Shown one piece after another: positions 45,498 through 53,592 of a DNA stretch of 64,000 bases (within the stretch, counting starts at the first letter, position 1; each line of letters opens with the position of its first letter). Source of the stretch: CBDDBH01 sp965225625 (GTDB taxonomy: Bacteria > Pseudomonadota > Gammaproteobacteria > JADZEE01). The stretch is from contig CBDDBH010000017.1 in NCBI GenBank assembly GCA_965225625.1, positions 62,001-126,000 on the forward strand. Direction: 5' to 3'. The notes beneath the pieces are model-generated. The model had not been told where the DNA came from and did not search any database. It saw only the letters and a list, made by a program, of their open reading frames with translations. The translations under genes and the position numbers were made by a program.

Positions 45498-46694
45498 TTA
45501 ACGGGCAGCGTAAGCGGTAACGATGTCCTGCACGACTTTATGCGCGTGGCGAGCCATGATCTCTTCGTCCTGGAAATGATACTCTTCAATGGCACCGGAC
45601 ATCACGCCGCCTTGCACACGCTCGTGCGTGCTCGCGTCTTCGAGTAACGTATCTCTGAAGGCAACCTTGCCGTATTCGTTGCTGAACAATTGCCCGGCGT
45701 TTTGTGCCTGCGGATAGTACATGCGTACTTCCCAGATCGATTGGTCAACAGCGATTGGCCAAATGTTATAGGTAAAGTAGGTGCCGTACAGTAAGCCGAA
45801 CACGAAGTTGGGAAATACCACCCAGAAGTCAAATATCCCATCCATTGCGCTGGCTTCACCATCGTCACCACCGAGTGCGCCAGCGAACGCTTCCACCGAA
45901 GTTGCGCCTGATTTAGCCGCAATAGTTCCCGTAGGAGTGGTTTCGAAATTCTTACTGGGGCCGGTGGACAACAAGCGGTGGTTGCCGAATGTCTGAAAAC
46001 TCTTGGACCGGTACTGGGTCATATCTTTTGGGAAAGACAACATAATGGTGCGCTTATGCAGAAAAGGTACGTGGTAGCCTTCTTGCTGCGCATCGAGCAG
46101 TACTTTCCAATTGACGCGTTCTTTCGCCTCGTAAGTAAACCGTGTCGAAAATTTAGCAAACGGGTAACTGGCTAAGCGCTCGCCGACCTCACCTAAGTAC
46201 TCCTGCAACGATTCGCTTGGCTTCATGCAAACGAAAATAAACCCTTCCCAGATATCGGTGGCGACAGTACTTAATCCCAACGCCGACTTGTCCAGTTCAT
46301 AAAAATTCTCAGCATCCGGAACGTCACGCAGATTTCCCTGGTCATCGTAGGCCCAACCGTGGAAATTGCAGGTGAAATATCCGTTGCAGCGGCCCTCCCG
46401 TTTCCAAACCAGGCCATTGCCGCGATGCCGGCAGACATTATGAAATCCGCGGATCTTGTCATCCTTGCCACGCACCAGCAGCACTGATGTGCGGCAAACG
46501 TGGAGTTCTTTGACCAGGTAAGAACCGATTTCGGGCAACTCCTCGACACGACCGACATTGAGCCAGGAACGCTCGAAAATAGCCGCGCGCTCCTGCTCGA
46601 AGAACTCAGGGGATCTGCTTGACAGGGTCGAAACCGGACCGGTACCCAGTCCCGGGTTTTGGGCGGTGTATCGTTGATAGGCAATATCGTTCAT
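45498..46694 (-). CDS. Rieske ring-hydroxylating oxygenase alpha subunit B
   Basis: This 398-residue oxygenase has the Rieske site C88-x-H90 (CRHRGNGLVW) and C109-x2-H112 (CNFHGWAYD) and the mononuclear iron motif LLDAQQEGYHVPFLH (Asp, His, His). It belongs to the large-subunit class that dihydroxylates or monooxygenates aromatic or alicyclic rings. No beta subunit, ferredoxin or reductase gene is near. ATG 46694 is preferred (frame open to 46793). It lies 7 bp after a small unknown gene and is preceded by a related but distinct Rieske gene, so two oxygenases may act together or in sequence. Confidence 0.87.
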   Translation of the reverse strand: MNDIAYQRYTAQNPGLGTGPVSTLSSRSPEFFEQERAAIFERSWLNVGRVEELPEIGSYLVKELHVCRTSVLLVRGKDDKIRGFHNVCRHRGNGLVWKREGRCNGYFTCNFHGWAYDDQGNLRDVPDAENFYELDKSALGLSTVATDIWEGFIFVCMKPSESLQEYLGEVGERLASYPFAKFSTRFTYEAKERVNWKVLLDAQQEGYHVPFLHKRTIMLSFPKDMTQYRSKSFQTFGNHRLLSTGPSKNFETTPTGTIAAKSGATSVEAFAGALGGDDGEASAMDGIFDFWVVFPNFVFGLLYGTYFTYNIWPIAVDQSIWEVRMYYPQAQNAGQLFSNEYGKVAFRDTLLEDASTHERVQGGVMSGAIEEYHFQDEEIMARHAHKVVQDIVTAYAAR

Positions 46695-46701
46695 CTGTGA
46701 T

Positions 46702-47037
46702 TTATTCCTGCTCGTGCATGATGAGAAAGCGCTCTGGGTCAAAGCCGTCAATGACACCGGGCTCGGTCTTAAACAATTCCACCGCGTTGGCAACTTCAGC
46801 GAACGCCAAGGTCAGATTTAGCAGGTTTTGTTCGGCTGCCGGCATATCTGCCAGTGGAAAGTCGTTTAAGTACTCCAATATGGGTTCCGCATCCGCGAGC
46901 AGGGCATCGTAAAACGCACCGATCTCTTCCATAGAACTCGCCAGGCGTTTGCGGTTGCGTTGCCGTTCTGTGGTCAGCGACCACGGCATATACTTTTCTA
47001 GATACTTAAACTTCTCTGGCAGTTGACTGTCAGCCAT
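46702..47037 (-). CDS. Small protein between two Rieske genes, unknown
   Basis: This 111-residue, soluble, acidic and mostly helical protein (LPEKFKYLEKYMPWSL, then GAFYDALLADAEPILEYLND) has no cysteines and no motif I recognise. It is 28 bp from the upstream Rieske gene and 7 bp from the downstream one, so it is translated as part of that operon. Its place between two oxygenase alpha subunits suggests an accessory or subunit role, replacing the missing beta subunit; this is speculation. Confidence 0.65.
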   Translation of the reverse strand: MADSQLPEKFKYLEKYMPWSLTTERQRNRKRLASSMEEIGAFYDALLADAEPILEYLNDFPLADMPAAEQNLLNLTLAFAEVANAVELFKTEPGVIDGFDPERFLIMHEQE

Positions 47038-47065
47038 GCTTACCTCAATCGGCCGTGTGGTGGCG

Positions 47066-48274
47066 TTAGCCGTGGACGTATTGTTCGAGTGTCTGGTAAA
47101 AATGTCGTATCAGGATCTCTTCATCCTGCAGCTGGAAATGTGTTTTCGCCCCTGAGCCCAGTACGGTTTGGGTAGTTTCCAAGGTGCTGAAGTCCTCAAG
47201 CCAGGTATCGCGGTTCATGCATTTCGAGTGCTCCATGGCGAAACGTTGACCGGCGTTTTGTGGCGGATTTACGTACATTTTTATTTCCTGGTACATGCTA
47301 TCCACACCGGTAGGCCAGAAATTGTGCGTTTGATAGGCTCCATCGAACGCCCCGATCCAGAAATTTGGGAAAATCAGATAGATGTCAAAAAGCCATTTAT
47401 CGCCACGCTGTGGATTTATTCCTTTGGGAAGATTGTCACGATCCAGATACCCTTGACCTTCTTTCTTGATGGTCCACGCATACTTTCCACTCAGCGCCGC
47501 TGCCGGCGTGGGTGTGTAGTCGGTCGACATTGGCAGTGACAGCATGCGATGTGGTCCGAAGAATTGAACATCGTATGCATGCATAAATGGATTGTCGACG
47601 CTGCTGCAGATATCACCGAGTGAACGACGGTGCAGGTGGACGGCGTGGTAGGCCTCTTGTTGCGAGTCGACCGCAATTTTCCAATTACACCCAAGGTTGC
47701 TTTTGTACGCATATCCCGGTTGTAGCTGCTCGAACGGAAACCCGTCCAGTGCCTCAACGACGCCACCCAGGTATTCGGTTAAGGATTGGCTGGGATTGGG
47801 GTCTAGATTGATGAATACAAAGCCCTGCCACACGTCCAGGGCGATAGGCGTCAAACCCAGCTTGTTCTTGTCCAGATCGAAAAAGTTGTTCTCATCCGGC
47901 ACATCGCTCAGCCGCCCGTGAGAATCGTAAACCCAGCCGTGGAATTTGCAGGCGTGGAACTTTGCGCAGCCTTCCTGCTCCCAGACGAGCTTATTGCCGC
48001 GATGCGAACACATGTTGTGAAAGGCCCGCAACTCTCCGTCATCGCCGCGCATAATGAGCGCATGGGTTTTGCAGATTGAGATATGGCGATTGAAGAAATC
48101 GCCTGGGTTCGGAAGCTCCTCGACTCTACAGATCTGTAACCAGCATTTGCGGAAAACTTTGTCTCGCTCCAACTCGAAATATTCCTGTGAAAGACAGGGT
48201 TCGATGGCTAGCGGTGCCGTTCCGAACTCCGGATAACGTTTGGACCAGCGTTTGGGTTCGAGTAGTTCGTTCAC
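47066..48274 (-). CDS. Rieske ring-hydroxylating oxygenase alpha subunit A
   Basis: This 402-residue oxygenase has the Rieske ligands C89-x-H91 (CSHRGNKLVWEQ) and C109-x2-H112 (CKFHGWVYD) and the catalytic-domain motif VDSQQEAYHAVHLH. It is a paralogue of the downstream Rieske gene with clear divergence. Starts at ATG 48274, 36 bp after the SnoaL-like gene. The pair, with the small protein between them, may form a hetero-oligomer; redox partners must be encoded elsewhere. Confidence 0.87.
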   Translation of the reverse strand: MNELLEPKRWSKRYPEFGTAPLAIEPCLSQEYFELERDKVFRKCWLQICRVEELPNPGDFFNRHISICKTHALIMRGDDGELRAFHNMCSHRGNKLVWEQEGCAKFHACKFHGWVYDSHGRLSDVPDENNFFDLDKNKLGLTPIALDVWQGFVFINLDPNPSQSLTEYLGGVVEALDGFPFEQLQPGYAYKSNLGCNWKIAVDSQQEAYHAVHLHRRSLGDICSSVDNPFMHAYDVQFFGPHRMLSLPMSTDYTPTPAAALSGKYAWTIKKEGQGYLDRDNLPKGINPQRGDKWLFDIYLIFPNFWIGAFDGAYQTHNFWPTGVDSMYQEIKMYVNPPQNAGQRFAMEHSKCMNRDTWLEDFSTLETTQTVLGSGAKTHFQLQDEEILIRHFYQTLEQYVHG

Positions 48275-48310
48275 GGCATGGCCTCTAGGGTTAAAGACGT
48301 AAGTGTTGCG

Positions 48311-48847
48311 CTATTGCGCTGCATCTGCCCACCGTTTGGTTAAAGGGGTGATGCGCTCTGCCGACCAACCCTCGTTATAAGGACACAGGAGCTTGGTCGT
48401 CAACTTCATCCTTGCGATCTTCCAATTACCGTCTTCTTGTTTTCGATAGTTATCTTCGTAGACTCCTCCCAGCCACATAGCGCGATCACCTTCAGGGCGG
48501 TCCGCTACCACGACCGGTTCCCAAAGATACCAGATCCCGGTGGCAGTATCACCATCGGGGGCTATCTCGATTTGCTTGGGGATCATGTAGTGAATAGTCC
48601 AGGAGAACGGGGTGTCTTTGAGCAGTTCACGCAGCGTGTCCTTGCCGGTGAAGCTACCAAATTCCTCGCCATAATCCAGCTCGATGTCGTCGGTGACAAT
48701 CGCCAACAGACGCGCCGAGATCTGTTCCGGGTCATCGGATGCCAATGCGTGTTCACATTTCAGCGTCCGGATCGCCTCGATGTCACGCAAACGCGTTACC
48801 TCGCGCTCCAATGTCGCCAGCCGATCCGAGAGTTCTTGTGTGTTCAT
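48311..48847 (-). CDS. SnoaL/NTF2-like protein, BaiE-like
   Basis: This 178-residue alpha+beta-cone protein has an N-terminal coiled helix (LATLEREVTRLRDIEAIRTLKCEH) and the core TATGIWYLWEP and GGVYEDNYRKQEDGNWKIARMK. Word order matches BaiE, the bile-acid 7-alpha-dehydratase, and other SnoaL-type dehydratases or isomerases. It could dehydrate a hydroxylated ring product made by the adjacent Rieske enzymes. ATG 48847 overlaps the end of a truncated MFS reading frame. Confidence 0.78.
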   Translation of the reverse strand: MNTQELSDRLATLEREVTRLRDIEAIRTLKCEHALASDDPEQISARLLAIVTDDIELDYGEEFGSFTGKDTLRELLKDTPFSWTIHYMIPKQIEIAPDGDTATGIWYLWEPVVVADRPEGDRAMWLGGVYEDNYRKQEDGNWKIARMKLTTKLLCPYNEGWSAERITPLTKRWADAAQ

Positions 48848-49026
48848 CTGTGCCGCTCCTCAGCAATGTTTTCCGATAACCTGACAAAGAAGAATGTTGC
48901 GATGACAATGCAGATTATGGCGACGAGGTGAATATAAAAGTAGCCCTGCGCCGTAATCACGAAACCGGCGATAGCGGGCCAAGCATCGCGCCCATTGCGA
49001 GTCCGGACGACATCGGGCTTTTTGCC
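48844..49026 (-). pseudogene. C-terminal remnant of an MFS transporter
   Basis: Minus-strand translation of 49026-48844 reads MSSGLAMGAMLGP, then after a one-base shift AIAGFVITAQGYFYIHL..., a hydrophobic helix and RLSENIAEERHR ending in TGA at 48846-48844, which overlaps the SnoaL start (ATGA). This is the last two helices or so of a major facilitator permease; the rest is absent because the molybdenum hydroxylase gene ends at 49033. There is thus both a truncation and a frameshift. The ATGA overlap shows the original MFS gene belonged to the Rieske operon. Confidence 0.6.
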
Positions 49027-49032
49027 TGCCCA

Positions 49033-51786
49033 TCAGTGCCTGAGGGCGGCCAGGATCCGATGCGGGGTGGCCGGGATTTCACTCATACGAACACCGGCTG
49101 CGTGTCGAATAGCGCTAAGGATGGCGGCGGGGGTGGGAACTAATGCCGGCTCGCCAACACCTTTGGCGCCGAACGGACCCAGCGGTTCCGGCGCTTCTAT
49201 CAATTTAATGTCAATCTGAGGAATGTCGCCAAACGTCGGGATCAGATAATCGTGCAGGTTCTCGGTGACGCCGGGGATAAACTCTTCCATCAAGGCCATG
49301 CCGATCCCTTGGACAATGCCACCCTGGATCTGACCTTCTGTGAGTGTCGGATTAATCGCGCGGCCGACATCGTGGGCAGCCACGATACGCCTGAGTTTTA
49401 CTGTGCCCAGTTCGCTATCCACATCCAGCAGACAGATCTGGGCAGCAAATCCGTAGGTTGCATAAGGGATCCCCTGGCCTTTTTCGTCGAGCGGTTTGGT
49501 TGGTGGATCGAAGTAACCGATGCCTTCGAAAACGCCGTCGACGAGAATATCCCGAAGATCGATCCTACGCTCTACACCATCGTCGCCGACTACCAGCGTG
49601 TGGCGATCAATGTGCAGGGCGGCGGCTTCGGTGGCGTCGGCCGCGCTTAATAAATCCTTGCGCAAAGCCCGTCCGGCAAGATAGCTAGCTTTACCGGAAA
49701 CAAATGTCTGCCGCGACGCCGAAGATTTCCCTGCATCGGGGGTCAGATCCGTGTCACCCACGACAAGTTTGAAATCGGTAACAGCTAATCCGACCGCGTC
49801 GGCGCATATCTGCAATAGCACTGTCGTTGACCCCTGGCCGATGTCAGCGGCACCGTTATACAAAGTGAGCTGTCCATCTCGATCCAGTGTCACGCGAATG
49901 GTGGATGGGTTTGACAAGGACGTATTGCCACAGCCGTACCACATACAGCCGATGCCCGCGCCACGACGAAGTGTCCCATCCACGCTATTGTGCCGCTGCG
50001 CATCGGCGAGCATTGCCTGCCATTCGGGCCGCAGGGCATCCAGACACGCGACGAGTCCGCAACTGGATAACAGTTGCTGTCCGCTAGGAGTGACATCACC
50101 GTCGCGCAGCGCGTTCAAGTGCCTGATTTCCAAACGGTCGATAGCCAGGCGCTCAGCGGTGTCATCCATCAATGTCTCATGCACAATCGCGGCCTGCGGC
50201 ACACCGAAGCCGCGGAACGCACCCGCGGGAGTCTGATTAGTATAGATTGCGCGCGAGCGATTGCGGACATTGGCAATGCAGTAAGGACCGCTGCCGTGCA
50301 CCGGGACACGGTCGGCTACCGTCGGACCCCACGATGCGTATGCGCCGGTATTGAAATCGGCGCTGGATTCGAACGCGGTGATGTTGCCGCGCGCATCGGC
50401 CGCCATGCGGCCCTGGATATGCGCGGGGTGACGCTTGGTGCTGCACGCCATCGACTCGATGCGGCTGTAAATTCCGCGCACCGGTCGATTGAGCCGCCAT
50501 GCCGCGACCGCCAGCAAGGGTTGTATTGATATATCCAGTTTGCCGCCGAAACCGCCACCACAAGCGCTGGGCACGATTCGGACTTTTTCGTTAGCCAGTC
50601 CGAGGACGCGCGCGATTTCGTCACGATCCATATAAGGCGTCTGCGTGCAGGCTATGACTTCGATGCGCCCGCCATCGATGCGGCGTGCGTAACCGGCTTC
50701 CGGTTCGATGTAGGCATGTTCGACGAATGCGGTCGCGATTTCAGCGTTGGTTGTGACTGCGCTCTGCGCAAACGCCTGTTCGACATCGCCACATTCGACG
50801 TAACCGCTTATGAGGATGTTGTCCGGGTGTTCAACGTGCACCACTGCCTCGGCGTTGATAGCGGCTGCCAGACCGTTGACGGGTTTCTCCTCGACAAATT
50901 GAACCGGTATATCCGCAAGGCTCACCGCCTCGACGGCGTCACGGCTACCGACCAGCGCCAGAAACGCCTCTCCCCGATAGCGGATACTGTCAGTGGCCAG
51001 CACCGGTTGATCTTTTAAATGCGGGTAAATACCAAAACTGTTTTCCGGGACGTGGTTGGCAGTAAGGATTTCCACGAGATCGGGAAATTTTGCCATCACA
51101 CTGTTCAGATCACCCAGCGTGAACCGCGCTCGGGCGTACGGGCAACGCACAGCGCGTAACCACAAGGCATCCTCAGGCGCTGCATCGGCAGCGAACTGTT
51201 CCGTGCCGTTGACCTTAGCGATGCCGTCGGTCCGTTGCAGGCGCGCGCCAACGGCCGAACAGTTCAGCGGCGCTTGCCTTGAATCAAGTGCGCCCGTTCG
51301 CGTTGCCGCGTGGGTGGCTTCGACGATCTTGGTATAGCCGGTACAACGACATAGCACACCACCCAGTGCGTCTTCGATCTCGCTCTTGTCGGGCGTCGGA
51401 TTCTTAGCAAGCAGATCACGTGCTGCAACCAGCATCCCGGGTGTGCAAATCCCGCATTGAGCGGCCCCGTGGTTCAAAAAAGATTGTCGCAAGCGCAGCA
51501 AAATTGGATCCCCGGCAGGCCCCTCCGCGGTGACGATAGTTGCGCCGTCAATCTGCGCTGCCGCAACGAGACAGGCACAGACCTGCTCGCCGTCAAAGCT
51601 GACAGTGCACGCGCCGCAGTCTCCGGCGTCACACCCAACCTTGGTGGCGGTCAACCCGAGTTGCTCGCGCAGCACCCGTGTCAGACGGTCGAACGGTCGT
51701 ACCTCAAGTGTCTGCCTTTCGCCGTTCAGCGTGAACGAAACTCCGATTCGCGCGAAAGGTGTTAATAACTCGTCTTGCTCAACCAT
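49033..51786 (-). CDS. Molybdenum hydroxylase: fused [2Fe-2S] and molybdopterin subunit
   Basis: This 917-residue xanthine dehydrogenase-family protein fuses the iron-sulfur small subunit to the molybdopterin large subunit. Residues 1-160 carry the plant-type cluster (GCDAGDCGACTVSFDG) and the second cluster (CGICTPGM...CRCTGYTK). The rest has the Mo-domain motifs GGGFGGKLDIS, GAFRGFGVPQ and, near the C-terminus, the catalytic Glu in AKGVGEPALVP. ATG 51786 overlaps the FAD-subunit stop. With Hnr and enamidase in the same operon it is best read as the nicotinate 6-hydroxylase (nicotinate dehydrogenase) or a close analogue. Needs XdhC-type maturation from elsewhere. Confidence 0.85.
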   Translation of the reverse strand: MVEQDELLTPFARIGVSFTLNGERQTLEVRPFDRLTRVLREQLGLTATKVGCDAGDCGACTVSFDGEQVCACLVAAAQIDGATIVTAEGPAGDPILLRLRQSFLNHGAAQCGICTPGMLVAARDLLAKNPTPDKSEIEDALGGVLCRCTGYTKIVEATHAATRTGALDSRQAPLNCSAVGARLQRTDGIAKVNGTEQFAADAAPEDALWLRAVRCPYARARFTLGDLNSVMAKFPDLVEILTANHVPENSFGIYPHLKDQPVLATDSIRYRGEAFLALVGSRDAVEAVSLADIPVQFVEEKPVNGLAAAINAEAVVHVEHPDNILISGYVECGDVEQAFAQSAVTTNAEIATAFVEHAYIEPEAGYARRIDGGRIEVIACTQTPYMDRDEIARVLGLANEKVRIVPSACGGGFGGKLDISIQPLLAVAAWRLNRPVRGIYSRIESMACSTKRHPAHIQGRMAADARGNITAFESSADFNTGAYASWGPTVADRVPVHGSGPYCIANVRNRSRAIYTNQTPAGAFRGFGVPQAAIVHETLMDDTAERLAIDRLEIRHLNALRDGDVTPSGQQLLSSCGLVACLDALRPEWQAMLADAQRHNSVDGTLRRGAGIGCMWYGCGNTSLSNPSTIRVTLDRDGQLTLYNGAADIGQGSTTVLLQICADAVGLAVTDFKLVVGDTDLTPDAGKSSASRQTFVSGKASYLAGRALRKDLLSAADATEAAALHIDRHTLVVGDDGVERRIDLRDILVDGVFEGIGYFDPPTKPLDEKGQGIPYATYGFAAQICLLDVDSELGTVKLRRIVAAHDVGRAINPTLTEGQIQGGIVQGIGMALMEEFIPGVTENLHDYLIPTFGDIPQIDIKLIEAPEPLGPFGAKGVGEPALVPTPAAILSAIRHAAGVRMSEIPATPHRILAALRH

Positions 51787-52657
51787 GACTGTTTTGTTCG
51801 GCAACCAGAGTCCCTAACTCAATCAATAGACGTCGTGTAAGTATCAATGCCGCGTGGTTGCGGTAAGGGCCGGAGGCTCGGCAATCGTCAATCGGTGCGA
51901 GCACTTTGAGATCGTCGTTGGTCACTGCCATTGCCAAATCCCGGCTCAGTGAATTGCCGATAAGGCGGCTCTCCAAATCGCGCAGCCGCCGCGCGACCGG
52001 TGAGCACGCGCCGATTGCGATGCGCAGATCTGTCAGGCGATCTGCATCGTCAATCTCGGCGACGGCGGCGACCATTACCAATGAGATCACCAGATATCGG
52101 CGTGTGCCGAGTTTCAAGAAGCGTGAAACGCTAGTTTCAGATTGTTTTGGAATGGTTATGGCTGTGAGTAGTTCGTCGTTACGACAAGCAGTTTGCCGAT
52201 AATCAGTAATGAAATTTTCAAGTGGCAGTGAGCGCTGCCCTTGTTGACTGGCAAGCTCGACTCGGGCATCGAGCGTCAACAACACCGGTACGCCGTCTGC
52301 TGCCGGTGAGGCATTACAAAGATTTCCGGCAAGTGTGCCTCGATTTTGTATCTGCAGGCCGCCTATCTCGCGTGCCGCCTGCTTACATCCGTCGAAGTAG
52401 TGGGGCAGGTCCGCACGCAATAGATCTGTCCAGGTGGTGAGCGCGCCGATGCGGTAATGATCGCCCTGATCGCTGATGCCGCGGCAATCGTCGAGTTTTG
52501 TAATGTCCAGGATGTGTGTATCAGCGGACCCAGACCAGGCATCGCTTTGGGCCTTGGCGGGATATACATCGGTCCCACCGGCAAGCACCGTTACCGCGTG
52601 TTTCGTCCGGATCTGCATCGCGTCGGCAAGGGTCTGTGGGCGGAAATACTGTGTCAC
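51779..52657 (-). CDS. Molybdenum hydroxylase FAD subunit
   Basis: This 292-residue medium subunit of a xanthine dehydrogenase/CO dehydrogenase-type enzyme has the FAD-binding stretch VTVLAGGTDVYPAKA and IQNRGTLAGNLCNASPAADGVP. It passes electrons from the [2Fe-2S] clusters to NAD(P) or another acceptor. It overlaps the fused catalytic subunit by 8 bases and follows UPF0280 by 11 bp. Together the two proteins make a complete FAD-containing hydroxylase, unlike the cytochrome-linked NicAB of Pseudomonas. Confidence 0.87.
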   Translation of the reverse strand: MTQYFRPQTLADAMQIRTKHAVTVLAGGTDVYPAKAQSDAWSGSADTHILDITKLDDCRGISDQGDHYRIGALTTWTDLLRADLPHYFDGCKQAAREIGGLQIQNRGTLAGNLCNASPAADGVPVLLTLDARVELASQQGQRSLPLENFITDYRQTACRNDELLTAITIPKQSETSVSRFLKLGTRRYLVISLVMVAAVAEIDDADRLTDLRIAIGACSPVARRLRDLESRLIGNSLSRDLAMAVTNDDLKVLAPIDDCRASGPYRNHAALILTRRLLIELGTLVAEQNSHG

Positions 52658-52668
52658 TGGTGGCCTGC

Positions 52669-53592
52669 TCAGATGCTTTGCACGAGACGGGCATGCGCGT
52701 TGTTCAAGGCTGATGCTGAGCCAATTACGATCACACCGCCCTGAAGATAAATGTATGCCGCTTTGATAAGTCCGGACTTCATATACTTTTCAGCATAGTG
52801 CGCACCTGCTTGCAACGCTTGCCCGCGTTCGGCATCCGTCAATGTGGCGACAGCAACGGTGACTTTATGCTGACCGAGATCCGAATCAATATCCACATTG
52901 GAAGCGCAAACTCGACGCACGGCCGGGGAATCGAGAGTTACCGCGTTCGCTATCAAAGTGGCGGCGGCATCTGCTGCCGCGGCGCAACCTGCAAGTACCG
53001 TGACGGCATCGGCGATCCCGAGCGAGTGTGAACGGCCTTGCCAACCGGATGTCGCGACTCCACCGATGTTGTCTGCTGCGGCGATTGTGGCCATGGCGGG
53101 TATTTTGTTGGCGTAACTGGATTTCATAGACTCCGGCATCAGGCCAATCCGCAAAGTCTCGTGCGGCTGGAGAAACAAGGCGATGTCGCCGCCGTTATTG
53201 ACGTAGCATTTGGAGAGTCCTTCACGGGTCTTCAACACCGAGAGTATTTCGTCCGCGACGCTACCTGCCACTGCGGCCATAGGGGTAATAAATTGCGCGG
53301 AATAGACTCGCGTTGCCTGCCACATGCGCTGCGCGGTTTCCCCCCCTGGTGGTTTGTGCGGGTCAACCCGGTCGCGTAGCTGCGCAAGCTCGGCGACGAG
53401 GTCTTGCAAAATCGAGCGAAAATGAAATTCAGCGCGCCGATAAGCAAGCGTTACTGTGAGATCCTCGCCCCATGCTTTGATGATCAGATCGATGGGGCCG
53501 TGCTGTAGATGCAGCCGATTGCCGGGCAACAGCGCTGCGATGGCGCCCGCTGGCGGCTGAACATTCTGCGTTCCGGTTCGGGCCGCGAGCAT
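52669..53592 (-). CDS. UPF0280 (ApbE superfamily) protein
   Basis: This 307-residue protein of the UPF0280 family (COG2122, placed in the ApbE superfamily) has FITPMAAVAGSVADEIL, YVNNGGDIALFL and GVATSGWQGRSHSLGIADAVTVLA, matching ApbE-like flavin and Mg sites in order. ApbE enzymes attach FMN covalently to target proteins. It starts directly at the hnr stop (adjacent or overlapping) and sits before the FAD subunit gene. A role in maturing the flavoenzyme next to it, Hnr, is an appealing inference but no test has been seen here. Confidence 0.78.
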   Translation of the reverse strand: MLAARTGTQNVQPPAGAIAALLPGNRLHLQHGPIDLIIKAWGEDLTVTLAYRRAEFHFRSILQDLVAELAQLRDRVDPHKPPGGETAQRMWQATRVYSAQFITPMAAVAGSVADEILSVLKTREGLSKCYVNNGGDIALFLQPHETLRIGLMPESMKSSYANKIPAMATIAAADNIGGVATSGWQGRSHSLGIADAVTVLAGCAAAADAAATLIANAVTLDSPAVRRVCASNVDIDSDLGQHKVTVAVATLTDAERGQALQAGAHYAEKYMKSGLIKAAYIYLQGGVIVIGSASALNNAHARLVQSI

